Shown piece by piece: positions 56,050 through 64,000 of a stretch of DNA of 64,000 bases. Each line of letters begins with the position of its first letter. The first letter of the stretch is position 1. The notes under the pieces are model-generated. The model saw only the letters and a program-made list of their open reading frames with translations. It searched no databases and had not been told where the DNA came from. A program made the position numbers and the translations under genes. This stretch comes from Pseudoalteromonas shioyasakiensis (GTDB lineage: Bacteria > Pseudomonadota > Gammaproteobacteria > Enterobacterales > Alteromonadaceae): positions 62,001 to 126,000 of the forward strand of contig NZ_LRUE01000002.1 in the NCBI RefSeq assembly GCF_001550135.1, written 5' to 3'.

Positions 56050-56073
56050 TTTCAGTAATTGTTTTTACTGAAA
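56050..56073. repeat. 9-bp inverted repeat between bamE and the GIY-YIG gene
   Basis: TTTCAGTAA (56050-56058), six bases, TTACTGAAA (56065-56073). Perfect arms in the divergent promoter region. It could be an operator or a transcript hairpin. No known regulator is recognised. Confidence 0.5.
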
Positions 56074-56100
56074 TGCGATTAACAATCACGAGGCACAGAT

Positions 56101-56418
56101 TTGACCACAGCAAACCCAGAAAGTTTACAGCAGCCTATAAAAAACAACGAAAATTCAGAGGCTCTGTGGCATTTGTATATAGTGCAAACACGTTTAGGTC
56201 ATTGGTACACTGGGATCAGCACTAACGTTGAAAAGCGTTTTATGCAGCATCAAGCGGGAAAAGGGGCTAAAAACCTCAAAGGCAAAGGGCCTTTAACACT
56301 TATCTATCAACAGCAGGTAGGTAATCGTAGTGAAGCAACTAAACTTGAAATAAGCGTAAAAAAGCTCAGCAAAGCACAAAAAAGGCAGTTTGTTTTAACC
56401 TCTGAACTACCCAAATAG
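56101..56418 (+). CDS. GIY-YIG domain protein, UPF0213 (YhbQ) type
   Basis: 105 residues from TTG 56101. GAGG lies seven bases upstream and the frame has no ATG before the domain. The compact GIY-YIG core reads LYIVQTRLGHWYTGISTNVEKRFMQHQAGKGAKNLKGKGPLTLIY, with Y26, Y36 and R46 in the expected places, followed by EATKLEISVKKLSKAQKRQ. YhbQ-like proteins are small stand-alone nuclease-fold proteins linked to DNA repair. Activity on DNA is inferred. It is convergent with the M28 peptidase with no gap, so the transcripts may overlap. Confidence 0.85.
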   Translation: MTTANPESLQQPIKNNENSEALWHLYIVQTRLGHWYTGISTNVEKRFMQHQAGKGAKNLKGKGPLTLIYQQQVGNRSEATKLEISVKKLSKAQKRQFVLTSELPK

Positions 56419-57345
56419 CTAACTTGGAAGCTTTTCAATAAATAGGGCTATCTTCGCCATGGCATATTCGAACAATGTAAAGTCAATGTGCGCCGCTGTG
56501 TCAGTGCTTTGATGATGATGTTTATCGTGTCCGATGCCAAAATAAATGTAAGGGATCCCGACTTTAGCGAATGAATAATGGTCACTTGCTCTGCGCCAAT
56601 CAACTTTGAGATCAAATAATCGATTCAGCCTCGCTGACGAGCTAGTTGCCATAAAGATTAACTGCTCATCAGATAGGGTTTTAATGTCAGTTTGATATTG
56701 CACTAATGATTGCTTATCTAAAAACGCATAGATACGCGGTTTTCGTGGGTTCACAACGAGCATATCTAAATTAATATTAAGTTTGATTTCGTCTTTATTA
56801 AGTGTTGATACCAAGTACTCGCTACCATGTAGGCCATTTTCTTCTGCATCGGTTGCAACAAAAACTAATTGATAGGGCTGGGGGCTTTGTGCAAAGTGCT
56901 CAGCTAAATAAAGTAAAGCGGCAACGCCGCTGGCATTGTCATTAGCACCAGGATAAAGCCGACTGCCTTTTTGCCCTAGGTGATCATAGTGGGCAGTAAA
57001 AATAACTTTTTTACAGTTTTCACAGCGGCTATTTTGGGACGCAATAATGTTCCGTCCTGTAGCCTTGCCAAAGAATCCTGATTTATAAGTAAAACCTTGT
57101 TCATTAACCGAATAGCCAAGTGCTACAAAGCGCTCTACTATGAAGTCGGCGGCTAATTTCGCGCCCTCGGTATTCGTTTTTCGCCCTGCAAACTGAGCCG
57201 ATGTTAGCGTTATGATGTCTTGTTCTAAGTCTGTATTGGCAAATGCTTGCCCAATGCTTATCAGTACAGCACTAGCGGTAATCAATAAGCTTTGCAGTAT
57301 GCGAGCGAAGCGCTTGTAATTTACTCTCGTAACGCTGTTTATCAT
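56419..57345 (-). CDS. Secreted M28-family zinc aminopeptidase
   Basis: 308 residues from ATG 57345; a TTG at 57351 is possible. The signal peptide ends GQAFA|NTDLE. Dizinc ligands are visible in FTAHYDHLG, GANDNASGVAALL, TDAEENGLHGSEY, NLDMLVV and HKHHHQSTD. A CENC motif (NSRCENCKK) could form a disulfide or bind metal. It cleaves N-terminal residues or dipeptides in the periplasm or outside. The first 74 bases overlap the end of the preceding TPR lipoprotein gene in another frame, and no independent Shine-Dalgarno is seen. Translational coupling, hence a joint function, is likely. Confidence 0.85.
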   Translation of the reverse strand: MINSVTRVNYKRFARILQSLLITASAVLISIGQAFANTDLEQDIITLTSAQFAGRKTNTEGAKLAADFIVERFVALGYSVNEQGFTYKSGFFGKATGRNIIASQNSRCENCKKVIFTAHYDHLGQKGSRLYPGANDNASGVAALLYLAEHFAQSPQPYQLVFVATDAEENGLHGSEYLVSTLNKDEIKLNINLDMLVVNPRKPRIYAFLDKQSLVQYQTDIKTLSDEQLIFMATSSSARLNRLFDLKVDWRRASDHYSFAKVGIPYIYFGIGHDKHHHQSTDTAAHIDFTLFEYAMAKIALFIEKLPS

Positions 57346-58456
57346 GATCAAAGTCTGCTTTATTGTTAGCCATAGTTAAATACTTTTTAGCCAGCTTTAG
57401 GTCACCCAATTGATAGTAGGTTCTCGCTAAACCAAAATCAGTATCATGCAGGGTTGGATTTAAGTCACGGGCTTTTTTGTAGTGCTTTATGGCATCTTGA
57501 TAACGGGCGGTTGTATAGGCGTCGTTTCCTAAAGAAATATGGTAATAAGGGTTTGCTTGGCGTTTATTATCAAGCTTGGCTAATATAGCTTGACCTTTCT
57601 CTTTACGATCGGTCAGGTTATAGAGTCTTGCTAAATTGCCTAATGCGGTGTTGTTGTCTGGATCTAAACGAATCGCGTATTGGTAGGCTGTTTCTGCACT
57701 TTGATAGTCATTTGTTAATCTGAATAACACGCCAAGATTACCCCATGCACCTGAGTAGTTGCTATCAATATCAACTGCTGCTTTGTAATAGCTAAAAGCA
57801 GTATCATAATCATGTTTTAGCATCGCAGCTGCACCTTTATTGTTATAAAACATTGCTGTGATGCGGGCTTTATTGATGTTGCTAGTTTTAAACGCTTCTT
57901 GGCGGCTGTTAGGGTCAAAGTCTATCACTAAAGAGCGCTCTTCTGGGTAAATGACTTTTCTATTTACCACCAGTTTTTGAGCTTCACTTACTTTTAAGTT
58001 GATATGGCCTGTGAGTAAATTAAAGCCATTATCAAGTGCCCAATATTCTGGGATATGCACTTTTTGAAATTGTCCTGCAAGGCCAAGGTAGTCAGCAAGG
58101 CTATAGGCTAAAATCGATAACGATAAACAGTTGGCGTATAAATTTGAGTAGGCTTGATTAGCGGTTAAGGTAGCACCAGATTGATAAGATAAAGACGCAT
58201 CGCCATTTTGCAACAGGAACTTCAGCAAACGTTTCGTGCTTTGCAATGAACGGCTGTCTTTTGGAAAAGCACTATCAAGTTGCTCTTTAACATGTTCACT
58301 TAATGCAAAAATCTCTTGTTGAGTTTCAACTGGGGTTTGAGTAAACGTATTACTATGCGTCAAAGCAAATGGTGGGGGAGCGGTATTATTTTCTGTACTA
58401 CTACACGCTGTTAATAAGCAAAAGCTTGAGGCTAAAACAATGCTAGATAATTTCAT
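57272..58456 (-). CDS. Lipoprotein with transglutaminase-like core and TPR repeats
   Basis: 394 residues. The lipobox LTAC gives C18. Residues about 70-190 look like a transglutaminase/papain-like fold: a cysteine in NLYANCLSLSILAYSLADYLGL, a histidine in LLTGHINLKV, and an aspartate in LVIDFDP, in the usual Cys-His-Asp order. Residues about 200-385 are TPR repeats (NKGAAAMLKHDYDTAFSYYKAAVDID, WGNLGVLFRLTNDYQSAETAYQYAIRLDPDN and more). This domain mix resembles envelope proteins that process or scaffold peptide substrates. The precise role is unknown, and the catalytic reading is inference. The downstream M28 peptidase gene overlaps it by about 74 bases. Confidence 0.75.
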   Translation of the reverse strand: MKLSSIVLASSFCLLTACSSTENNTAPPPFALTHSNTFTQTPVETQQEIFALSEHVKEQLDSAFPKDSRSLQSTKRLLKFLLQNGDASLSYQSGATLTANQAYSNLYANCLSLSILAYSLADYLGLAGQFQKVHIPEYWALDNGFNLLTGHINLKVSEAQKLVVNRKVIYPEERSLVIDFDPNSRQEAFKTSNINKARITAMFYNNKGAAAMLKHDYDTAFSYYKAAVDIDSNYSGAWGNLGVLFRLTNDYQSAETAYQYAIRLDPDNNTALGNLARLYNLTDRKEKGQAILAKLDNKRQANPYYHISLGNDAYTTARYQDAIKHYKKARDLNPTLHDTDFGLARTYYQLGDLKLAKKYLTMANNKADFDHDKQRYESKLQALRSHTAKLIDYR

Positions 58457-58540
58457 CTGACCCTCTTAATTCACGGCCTAATACCATTTAAGTATAGGCC
58501 GTGAATAAAAAAGGGTCAGGGTTAACTGTTACAAAACGTG

Positions 58541-60454
58541 TCAGCGTTTATCAAACGTCGCAACAAGGTCATCAAGGGTTTGCGCACTGTTCGCTAAGTC
58601 TTTGATTGCTTGTTCACTGTCAATTTGTTCACGCATGACGTTGTCACTAATGTCACTTATTTGTTCAATATTGCGACCGACATCTGCCACTACATTACTT
58701 TGCTCTTCGGTCGCAGTTGCTATTAAGGTTGCCATATCGTTTATTTCATTGGCAGCATCGTTAATGGCATTAAGTAATTCAACAGAGCTCTGCATTGCAT
58801 CAACGCTTAATTGAGCTTGTGATTTTGAGTGATTAATATGATTAACCACTAAATCAGAGGTGCTGGTAAGCTCACTGATCATAGTTTGAATTTCGGTTGT
58901 TGATTGTGAAGTGCGATTTGCAAGTGCTCTTACTTCATCTGCTACAACAGCAAAGCCTCGGCCGTGCTCACCCGCACGAGCAGACTCAATCGCCGCATTA
59001 AGTGCTAACAAGTTGGTTTGCTCAGAAATACCCCTGATAGAGTCAACAATACTGGCGATAGCTTGCGTTTTATTTGCCAACTCGTTTACTTGCTCGGTGA
59101 TATTATCGATATCACATGCCAGCTCTATTATCGCTTCTTTACTTTGCGTTACCTGAGTATGGCTTTGTTCAGTGTTCTGCTTACTATTCTCAGTGAGCTT
59201 AGCCGTGTTAGCTGCGCTTGAGGCAATTTCTTGTACGGTCGCACCCATTTCATTAATTGCCGCAGCAACAGAGATTGTTTGCTCTTTTTGATTATCAAGT
59301 GCTACTGAGTTCTTTTGTGCTTGCTGAAACACATGATCAGCGCTTTGTCTAATTTCACTACTCTCTTGAGCTACTTGGCTAATTGCAGTTTCAATCTTAG
59401 AGATAAATTGGTTAAAGCCTGCAGATAAGTTAGCAAGTTCTGGCTGCTCAGAGTCAGGAAGTCTATAGGCTAAGTTAGCATCACCAGAGCCTAAACGGGT
59501 GAATAACTCAGCCATTTTCGACAGCGGCGATGAAAGCGTGCGTGCAAGCACTAAACCAGCAAAACTTGCGATCAGCGCAATCACTATTGCAAAGCTGATG
59601 ATTTGCCATTGTAAAACCTGAATACTCGAAAACACTTCGTGCTTAGGTACTTGGGCAATAACAAATAAATCGGTGTTTTTAATTGGACTTGCAGCCACTA
59701 AGGTTGCTTCTCCGTTGAGATCAATTTCTTGTAAATTGAAGTTGCTTTGCGTTAGCAGAGTACGCGTGATACCCGTTTTATAAACGTCATCCAACTTAGC
59801 TTTAGCGACTTTGTTTTCGTCTTTATGCAGCTGAATGAGGCCGTTTTTATCGGCAACAAATACAAAACCTGTTTCTTCGATTTGGAAGCGCTGCAGCATA
59901 GCCTGCATATCGTCAATGCTTTTAGCAAGGCCTGCTAAACCAATGCCGTTGGTTTGCTGGTGGTTTACAAACATTTTCACATCAGTCGGCGACTCTTGAT
60001 AGATACTGATTGAAAAAGGCTGTGCGGTGTTTGTAAACGCAAAAAACCAACCATCTTGTTCTTGCGTTAAAACGCGCAAGAAACCGTCTTGGTTCCAATA
60101 TTGTGCAGTTTCACGATTAGCCCACGAAGCGGTTGCTAAATCGTATTGCTTAACAAGGCGGTTAAGTTCTTTTAGCAGTGTTTTATCATCAGTATTGCCT
60201 GAACGCGCCCACTCTAATACAAATTCGTTACTAGAGAGTTGCTCAGCTGCACTGATCATTTGATTTATATCGTGAGTAATATAGTTATCAATTGCTTGAA
60301 GTTTGCTAGGTAGCTCAGATTCTATCATTCGTTGTTCGATGATTTGTTTTGCACTGTATATCGCTGTTGCGCCGATTAACGCAGCAACAATGAGAGCTAT
60401 AGAACTGCCAAGCAGTGTAATTTTTTTAGTAATGGTGAGTTGATTTAACGCCAT
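58541..60454 (-). CDS. Methyl-accepting chemotaxis protein with periplasmic Cache-type sensor
   Basis: 637 residues. TM1 is near 12-35 and TM2 near 278-303. They frame a 240-residue periplasmic domain with the Cache features [36 protein letters not shown] and [12 protein letters not shown], suitable for binding small metabolites. HAMP follows ([26 protein letters not shown]), then the signalling hairpin [33 protein letters not shown]. No C-terminal pentapeptide for CheR was noted (it ends VATFDKR). The ligand is unknown. It is monocistronic. Confidence 0.92.
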   Translation of the reverse strand: MALNQLTITKKITLLGSSIALIVAALIGATAIYSAKQIIEQRMIESELPSKLQAIDNYITHDINQMISAAEQLSSNEFVLEWARSGNTDDKTLLKELNRLVKQYDLATASWANRETAQYWNQDGFLRVLTQEQDGWFFAFTNTAQPFSISIYQESPTDVKMFVNHQQTNGIGLAGLAKSIDDMQAMLQRFQIEETGFVFVADKNGLIQLHKDENKVAKAKLDDVYKTGITRTLLTQSNFNLQEIDLNGEATLVAASPIKNTDLFVIAQVPKHEVFSSIQVLQWQIISFAIVIALIASFAGLVLARTLSSPLSKMAELFTRLGSGDANLAYRLPDSEQPELANLSAGFNQFISKIETAISQVAQESSEIRQSADHVFQQAQKNSVALDNQKEQTISVAAAINEMGATVQEIASSAANTAKLTENSKQNTEQSHTQVTQSKEAIIELACDIDNITEQVNELANKTQAIASIVDSIRGISEQTNLLALNAAIESARAGEHGRGFAVVADEVRALANRTSQSTTEIQTMISELTSTSDLVVNHINHSKSQAQLSVDAMQSSVELLNAINDAANEINDMATLIATATEEQSNVVADVGRNIEQISDISDNVMREQIDSEQAIKDLANSAQTLDDLVATFDKR

Positions 60455-60530
60455 GAAAGTGTCTTAGTTTACAACATTTAAGTCAGTAATTTTAGCATAC
60501 ACTTTACAGATGACGAATCAATGTAGGGAC

Positions 60531-60564
60531 AAAAAAAAAGCCCAAAGCATATAAGCAATTGGGC
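60531..60564 (-). terminator. Terminator after ilvC
   Basis: GCCCAA (60540-60545) and TTGGGC (60559-60564) with a 13-base loop. Nine A to the left form the U-tail on the minus strand. Confidence 0.7.
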
Positions 60565-60598
60565 TTGGTTTCTAACAAGCGAAACTTACTTTCCAGGG

Positions 60599-62071
60599 TT
60601 AAACAATTTTCTTCATTGCTGACATGTAACCACGTAGCTTGCTACCAATGATTTCAACCGGGTGCTCGCGTAGTGCTTTATTCACGGCAATCAAGGTTTG
60701 GTTATCAACTTGGTTGCTAGCACTATCAAGTCCTTTACCAATCACATCAGTGTCGATGTCTTTCATAAAGTCTTGTAGAAGTGGTAAACACGCGTGGTTG
60801 TATAAGTAACAGCCATACTCTGCAGTATCTGAAATAGTTCGGTTCATTTCGAAAAGCTTCTTACGAGCAATGGTGTTTGCGATAAGCGGCGTTTCGTGTA
60901 GTGATTCATAGTAAGCAGATTCAGCGATGATACCTGCGGCAGTCATGGTTTCGAAAGCAAGCTCAACACCTGCTTTAACCATTGCAACCATTAAAATACC
61001 TTGGTCGAAGAATGCTTGCTCGCTGATCTCTTGGTCGGTATTTTGTTGCTTTTCGAATGCAGTTTCAGCTGTTTCTGCGCGCCATGCTAGTAATTTTGCG
61101 TCATCTTCAGCCCAGTCAGCCATCATACCGCGAGAGAATTCGCCGCTGATGATATCGTCCATATGCTTGTTATAAAGCGGGCGCATAATTGTTTTAAGCT
61201 CTTCACTTAATTCAAATGCTTTCACTTTTGCTGGGTTTGATAAGCGGTCAAGCATGTTAGTTACGCCACCATACTTAAGTGCTTCAGTGATCACTTCCCA
61301 ACCGTATTGGATTAGTTTTGACGCGTAGCTTGCATCAATGCCTTTTTCGACCATTTTATCGAAGCAAAGTAGTGAACCTGTTTGCAACATGCCACATAGT
61401 ATCGTTTGCTCACCCATTAAGTCTGATTTAACTTCTGCAATGAATGATGATTTTAGTACACCCGCACGATGACCACCGGTACCTGCTGCATATGCTTTCG
61501 CTTGCGCTAAACCATGGCCTTGAGGGTCGTTTTCTGGGTGAACCGCAATTAATGTTGGTACACCAAAGCCACGTTTGTACTCTTCACGTACTTCTGAACC
61601 AGGGCACTTAGGTGCAACCATGATTACTGTTAAGTCTTCACGGATTTGCATGCCTTCTTCAACAATGTTGAAGCCGTGTGAATAAGCAAGTGTTGCACCT
61701 TGTTTCATTAGCGGCATGATGGCAGTTACAACAGCCGTATGTTGTTTATCAGGCGTTAGGTTTAATACAACATCTGCTGTTGGGATAAGCTCTTCATAAG
61801 TGCCTACAGTAAAACCATTTTCAGATGCGTTTAAGAAAGATTGACGACGCTCAGCAATCGCTGATTCACGAAGTGTATAAGAAACATCTAAACCTGAATC
61901 ACGTAAATTTAAACCTTGGTTAAGGCCTTGTGCGCCACAACCGACAATAACGAGTTTTTTCCCTTTTAAAGCGTCTACACCATCAGCAAACTCTGCTGGG
62001 TCCATAAATTCACACTGCGCTAATTGCGCTAACTGCTCTCTTAAAGGAAGAGTATTAAAATAATTCGCCAT
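60599..62071 (-). CDS. ilvC: Ketol-acid reductoisomerase (class II, long form)
   Basis: 490 residues, the long enterobacterial-type KARI with a duplicated knotted domain, which converts acetolactate or acetohydroxybutyrate to the dihydroxy acids of valine and isoleucine synthesis using NADPH and Mg2+. Seen: [20 protein letters not shown] (Rossmann loop), [36 protein letters not shown], and the metal site [20 protein letters not shown] lies eight bases before ATG 62071. It is divergent from ilvY, as in E. coli. Confidence 0.97.
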   Translation of the reverse strand: MANYFNTLPLREQLAQLAQCEFMDPAEFADGVDALKGKKLVIVGCGAQGLNQGLNLRDSGLDVSYTLRESAIAERRQSFLNASENGFTVGTYEELIPTADVVLNLTPDKQHTAVVTAIMPLMKQGATLAYSHGFNIVEEGMQIREDLTVIMVAPKCPGSEVREEYKRGFGVPTLIAVHPENDPQGHGLAQAKAYAAGTGGHRAGVLKSSFIAEVKSDLMGEQTILCGMLQTGSLLCFDKMVEKGIDASYASKLIQYGWEVITEALKYGGVTNMLDRLSNPAKVKAFELSEELKTIMRPLYNKHMDDIISGEFSRGMMADWAEDDAKLLAWRAETAETAFEKQQNTDQEISEQAFFDQGILMVAMVKAGVELAFETMTAAGIIAESAYYESLHETPLIANTIARKKLFEMNRTISDTAEYGCYLYNHACLPLLQDFMKDIDTDVIGKGLDSASNQVDNQTLIAVNKALREHPVEIIGSKLRGYMSAMKKIV

Positions 62072-62191
62072 TGTTAGTGTCCTATAAATACAATTTTGTT
62101 AGAAAATCAAAGAACCGACGTGGTGTTCTTTGTATGTATTAACACTATGCAATTTTTTACCTTGCGTAAAATGATATATTTGAATTAAAGT

Positions 62192-62208
62192 ATTTCATAA
62201 AATGAAAT
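62192..62208. promoter_or_regulatory. LysR-type operator candidate between ilvC and ilvY
   Basis: ATTTCAT-AAA-ATGAAAT is a perfect 17-bp palindrome containing the T-N11-A core of LysR-type sites, 9 bp before the ilvY start. A second dyad, GCAA-N9-TTGC, lies nearby at about 62150-62166. IlvY autoregulation and inducer-dependent ilvC activation would be expected from E. coli. Confidence 0.45.
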
Positions 62209-62217
62209 GGTGGCGAT

Positions 62218-63120
62218 ATGGATCACAAACATCTTAATTACTTTTTGGCGTTAGCTAAGACGCTGCACTTTGCTAGGGCCAGTGAGCTTTGCCATATCAG
62301 TGCGCCCACTTTGAGCCGCAACATCAAGCAACTTGAAGAAGAAGTTGGGGTAGTGCTGTTTAATCGGGATAATCGCACCGTCAAATTAACTCGCGAGGGT
62401 GAGTCATTTATTGAGTACGCTAATGCGACGCTGGCTAACTGGCATCGTTTTAAGGCTAATGTGCAAGAGCCGCAACAGCATGTTTATGGCAATGTCAGTA
62501 TTTATTGCTCAGTAACCGCCTCTTATAGCTTTTTACACCAAATACTTGAGCAACTGCGAATGCAACATCCATATATTGAAATTACCCTCAATACCGGTGA
62601 TCCTGCTCTTGCCATAAACCGTGTTTTAGATGGCCATGAAGATATGGCTATTGCCGCAAAACCGATGAAGTTACCTGGGCAAATAGCCTTCACCAGCGTT
62701 GGTTACTCACCATTAGTATTGATAGCACCAAAAATAGCGTGCCCGATCAGTGAAAAGCTTTCTGACAATGAACAAATTGATTGGTCAGATTTAGAGTTTA
62801 TCGTTGCTGAGCAGGGGTTATCTAGGCAGCGGCTTGAGCAGTGGTGGCGTAAAAAGAATATTCATGGTCGTATTTATGCGCAAGTTGCTGGCCACGAAGC
62901 CATGGTTTCTATGGTGAGCTTAGGTTTAGGCATTGCCATGGTGCCAAAAATTGTACTGGATAACAGCCCGCTCAAAGATAAAGTACAAATAGTGAGTGAT
63001 GCAGAGCAGACTATTGCAGGATTTGAAATTGGTCTAGCTGTTTTAAATAAAGAGCGCCATGATCCGGCACTCAACGCAATTTGGAGTATTGCTCAATCGC
63101 TTACTCAGCAAGCAATCTAG
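62218..63120 (+). CDS. ilvY: LysR-family regulator IlvY
   Basis: 300 residues. The HTH spans 1-60 (MDHKHLNYFLALAKTLHFARASELCHISAPTLSRNIKQLEEEVGVVLFNRDNRTVKLT). The effector domain spans about 90-290, with GNVSIYCSVTASYSFLHQILEQLRMQHPYIEITLNTGDPALAINRV, the IlvY-specific wording. It activates ilvC in response to acetolactate or acetohydroxybutyrate. It is divergent from ilvC with a 146-bp shared control region that includes a LysR-type palindrome. Confidence 0.94.
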   Translation: MDHKHLNYFLALAKTLHFARASELCHISAPTLSRNIKQLEEEVGVVLFNRDNRTVKLTREGESFIEYANATLANWHRFKANVQEPQQHVYGNVSIYCSVTASYSFLHQILEQLRMQHPYIEITLNTGDPALAINRVLDGHEDMAIAAKPMKLPGQIAFTSVGYSPLVLIAPKIACPISEKLSDNEQIDWSDLEFIVAEQGLSRQRLEQWWRKKNIHGRIYAQVAGHEAMVSMVSLGLGIAMVPKIVLDNSPLKDKVQIVSDAEQTIAGFEIGLAVLNKERHDPALNAIWSIAQSLTQQAI

Positions 63121-63326
63121 CTTAAGATCTAGTCACTAACACTTTATTGTTAAATATATTATGTTGATACAAATGGCTTAATTTAAATTAATTATTTAGT
63201 ATTGGTTTTTGTAAAAAATATTCGTGGTTTTTGCTGGTTTTACGTTTGTAAAATCCTTTTTCATTGATTTTTTTAATGGGGTTGATACCGTATTTTTAAA
63301 TAATAAAACTTTCATGGCCTAGACTC

Positions 63327-64000
63327 ATGATACTTTCAGCGCAAGCCGAACACTCTTTAAGCTACTCGAGCCACTGTCTGAAGCTCGCAATTCCTCTAAT
63401 GGTTAAGTACAAAATGCCAATTACTCCGCTTAATTATGCGCTTTGGTATTGTTATGTTAGCGAAAAGAACCAAGACTTAAACGAAGAGCTTGATAGTATT
63501 ATTAAAAAGCACAATACCTGTAGCCATGAGCAGGCAAAGCAGCTTTTCAACAAGTATTTATCTCGGGACGACTTGGCACTATTTTATCAGCTATCTGGCG
63601 GCTTTAATGATGTTGTAGGCAGAGTTCACCAAGATATCAATGAAGCACTTAGTTACTCAGCAGATTTTAATGAAGCCCTGCAAGAATGCCGTGACACACT
63701 AACTAGTGCAGATATAAGTCAGGAAAGCGGCTTTGATGATGTACTTGATTGTGTAGAGCGCTTAAGTGATGAGTCGGCAGCTTTGCAAAGTCGTGCACAA
63801 GATTTTCAAAATCAGCTTGCGCTGGCTTACTCAGAAATTACAGAATTAAAACAAGAGCTTGTTAGGTCACGAAGTAAAGCCGAAAAAGACCCGCTTACTG
63901 GGCTATATAACCGCGGTAAATTTGATGAAGATATCACGCGGTTTTGTCAAACCAATGACCTAGCAGAAGTCGCCGTTCTTACTATGGTCGATATCGATCA
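63327..64000 (+). CDS. Diguanylate cyclase (GGDEF protein), 3' end outside window
   Basis: The frame is open from ATG 63327 to the right edge, 224 codons. Residues 1-170 form a helical N-terminal region with no transmembrane segment (ITPLNYALWYCYVSEKNQDLNEELDSII, then a coiled coil with QSRAQDFQNQLALAYSEITELKQEL). The catalytic domain begins at KDPLTGLYNRGKFDEDITRF. The window ends at MVDIDH, before the GGDEF loop, so catalytic integrity cannot be checked. It probably makes cyclic di-GMP in the cytoplasm. No clear Shine-Dalgarno is seen at the chosen start. Confidence 0.82.
   Translation, partial: MILSAQAEHSLSYSSHCLKLAIPLMVKYKMPITPLNYALWYCYVSEKNQDLNEELDSIIKKHNTCSHEQAKQLFNKYLSRDDLALFYQLSGGFNDVVGRVHQDINEALSYSADFNEALQECRDTLTSADISQESGFDDVLDCVERLSDESAALQSRAQDFQNQLALAYSEITELKQELVRSRSKAEKDPLTGLYNRGKFDEDITRFCQTNDLAEVAVLTMVDID

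Overview
The window reads as chromosomal core sequence of a marine gammaproteobacterium. Pseudoalteromonas, or a close Alteromonadales relative, is the best guess. This rests on the E. coli/Vibrio-like order of housekeeping blocks (rpsT-murJ-ribF-ileS-lspA-fkpB-ispH; bamD-rluD-pgeF-clpB; corB-ypjD-ffh-rpsP-rimM-trmD-rplS-tyrA; nhaB-fadR; smpB-ratA-rnfH-bamE; ilvC-ilvY), the AT-rich intergenic regions, a long class II KARI, and a large TonB receptor with a GSRIKR-type N-terminus. Assignment to genus is inference, since no 16S rRNA or search was available. No tRNA, rRNA, insertion sequence, prophage or CRISPR array was seen.

Layout. 1-6.3 kb: the 5' part of ompW (minus), a MATE exporter, dapE, a two-domain acyltransferase resembling the ornithine-lipid synthase OlsF, a 2-hydroxyacid dehydrogenase, and an unlisted 44-residue microprotein. 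6.4-8.8 kb: smrA, two small unknown membrane proteins, an orphan CheY-like receiver, and rpsT with a TTG start. 9-16.3 kb: the murJ/ribF/ileS/lspA/fkpB/ispH cluster. 16.4-29.3 kb: a type IV pilus priming and tip region. It starts with a LytS/AlgZ-type kinase and an AlgR-type LytTR regulator, followed by pilV-pilW-pilX-pilY1, a second pilX-pilY1 pair, pilE, and two convergent FimT/GspH-type pseudopilins. 29.4-35.1 kb: glnB, bamD, rluD, pgeF and clpB. 35.2-40.4 kb: a PAS chemoreceptor, gshA, an SLT-like lipoprotein, and an mscS gene cut short by an in-frame stop. 40.5-47.9 kb: corB, ypjD, ffh, the rpsP operon and tyrA. 47.9-55.6 kb: nhaB, fadR, a 2-Cys peroxiredoxin, a TonB receptor, smpB, ratA and rnfH. 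55.6-64 kb: bamE, a GIY-YIG protein, an M28 peptidase overlapping a TPR/transglutaminase-like lipoprotein, a Cache chemoreceptor, ilvC/ilvY, and the start of a GGDEF protein.

The most interesting system is the pilus region. One set of PilV, PilW, PilE and FimT-like subunits is accompanied by two diverged PilX-PilY1 pairs. The first pair ends at a terminator and the second has its own upstream region, so the cell could build alternative pilus tips. The adjacent AlgZ/AlgR-like pair probably controls the locus: two direct repeats fitting the LytTR/AlgR consensus lie 20 bp apart just upstream of a possible pilV promoter.

Other regulation can be read from the DNA. There are tandem TyrR boxes at tyrA, a sigma-32 promoter at clpB, a FadR-like box over the fadR -10 element, an FNR-like box at ompW, and a LysR-type palindrome between ilvC and ilvY.
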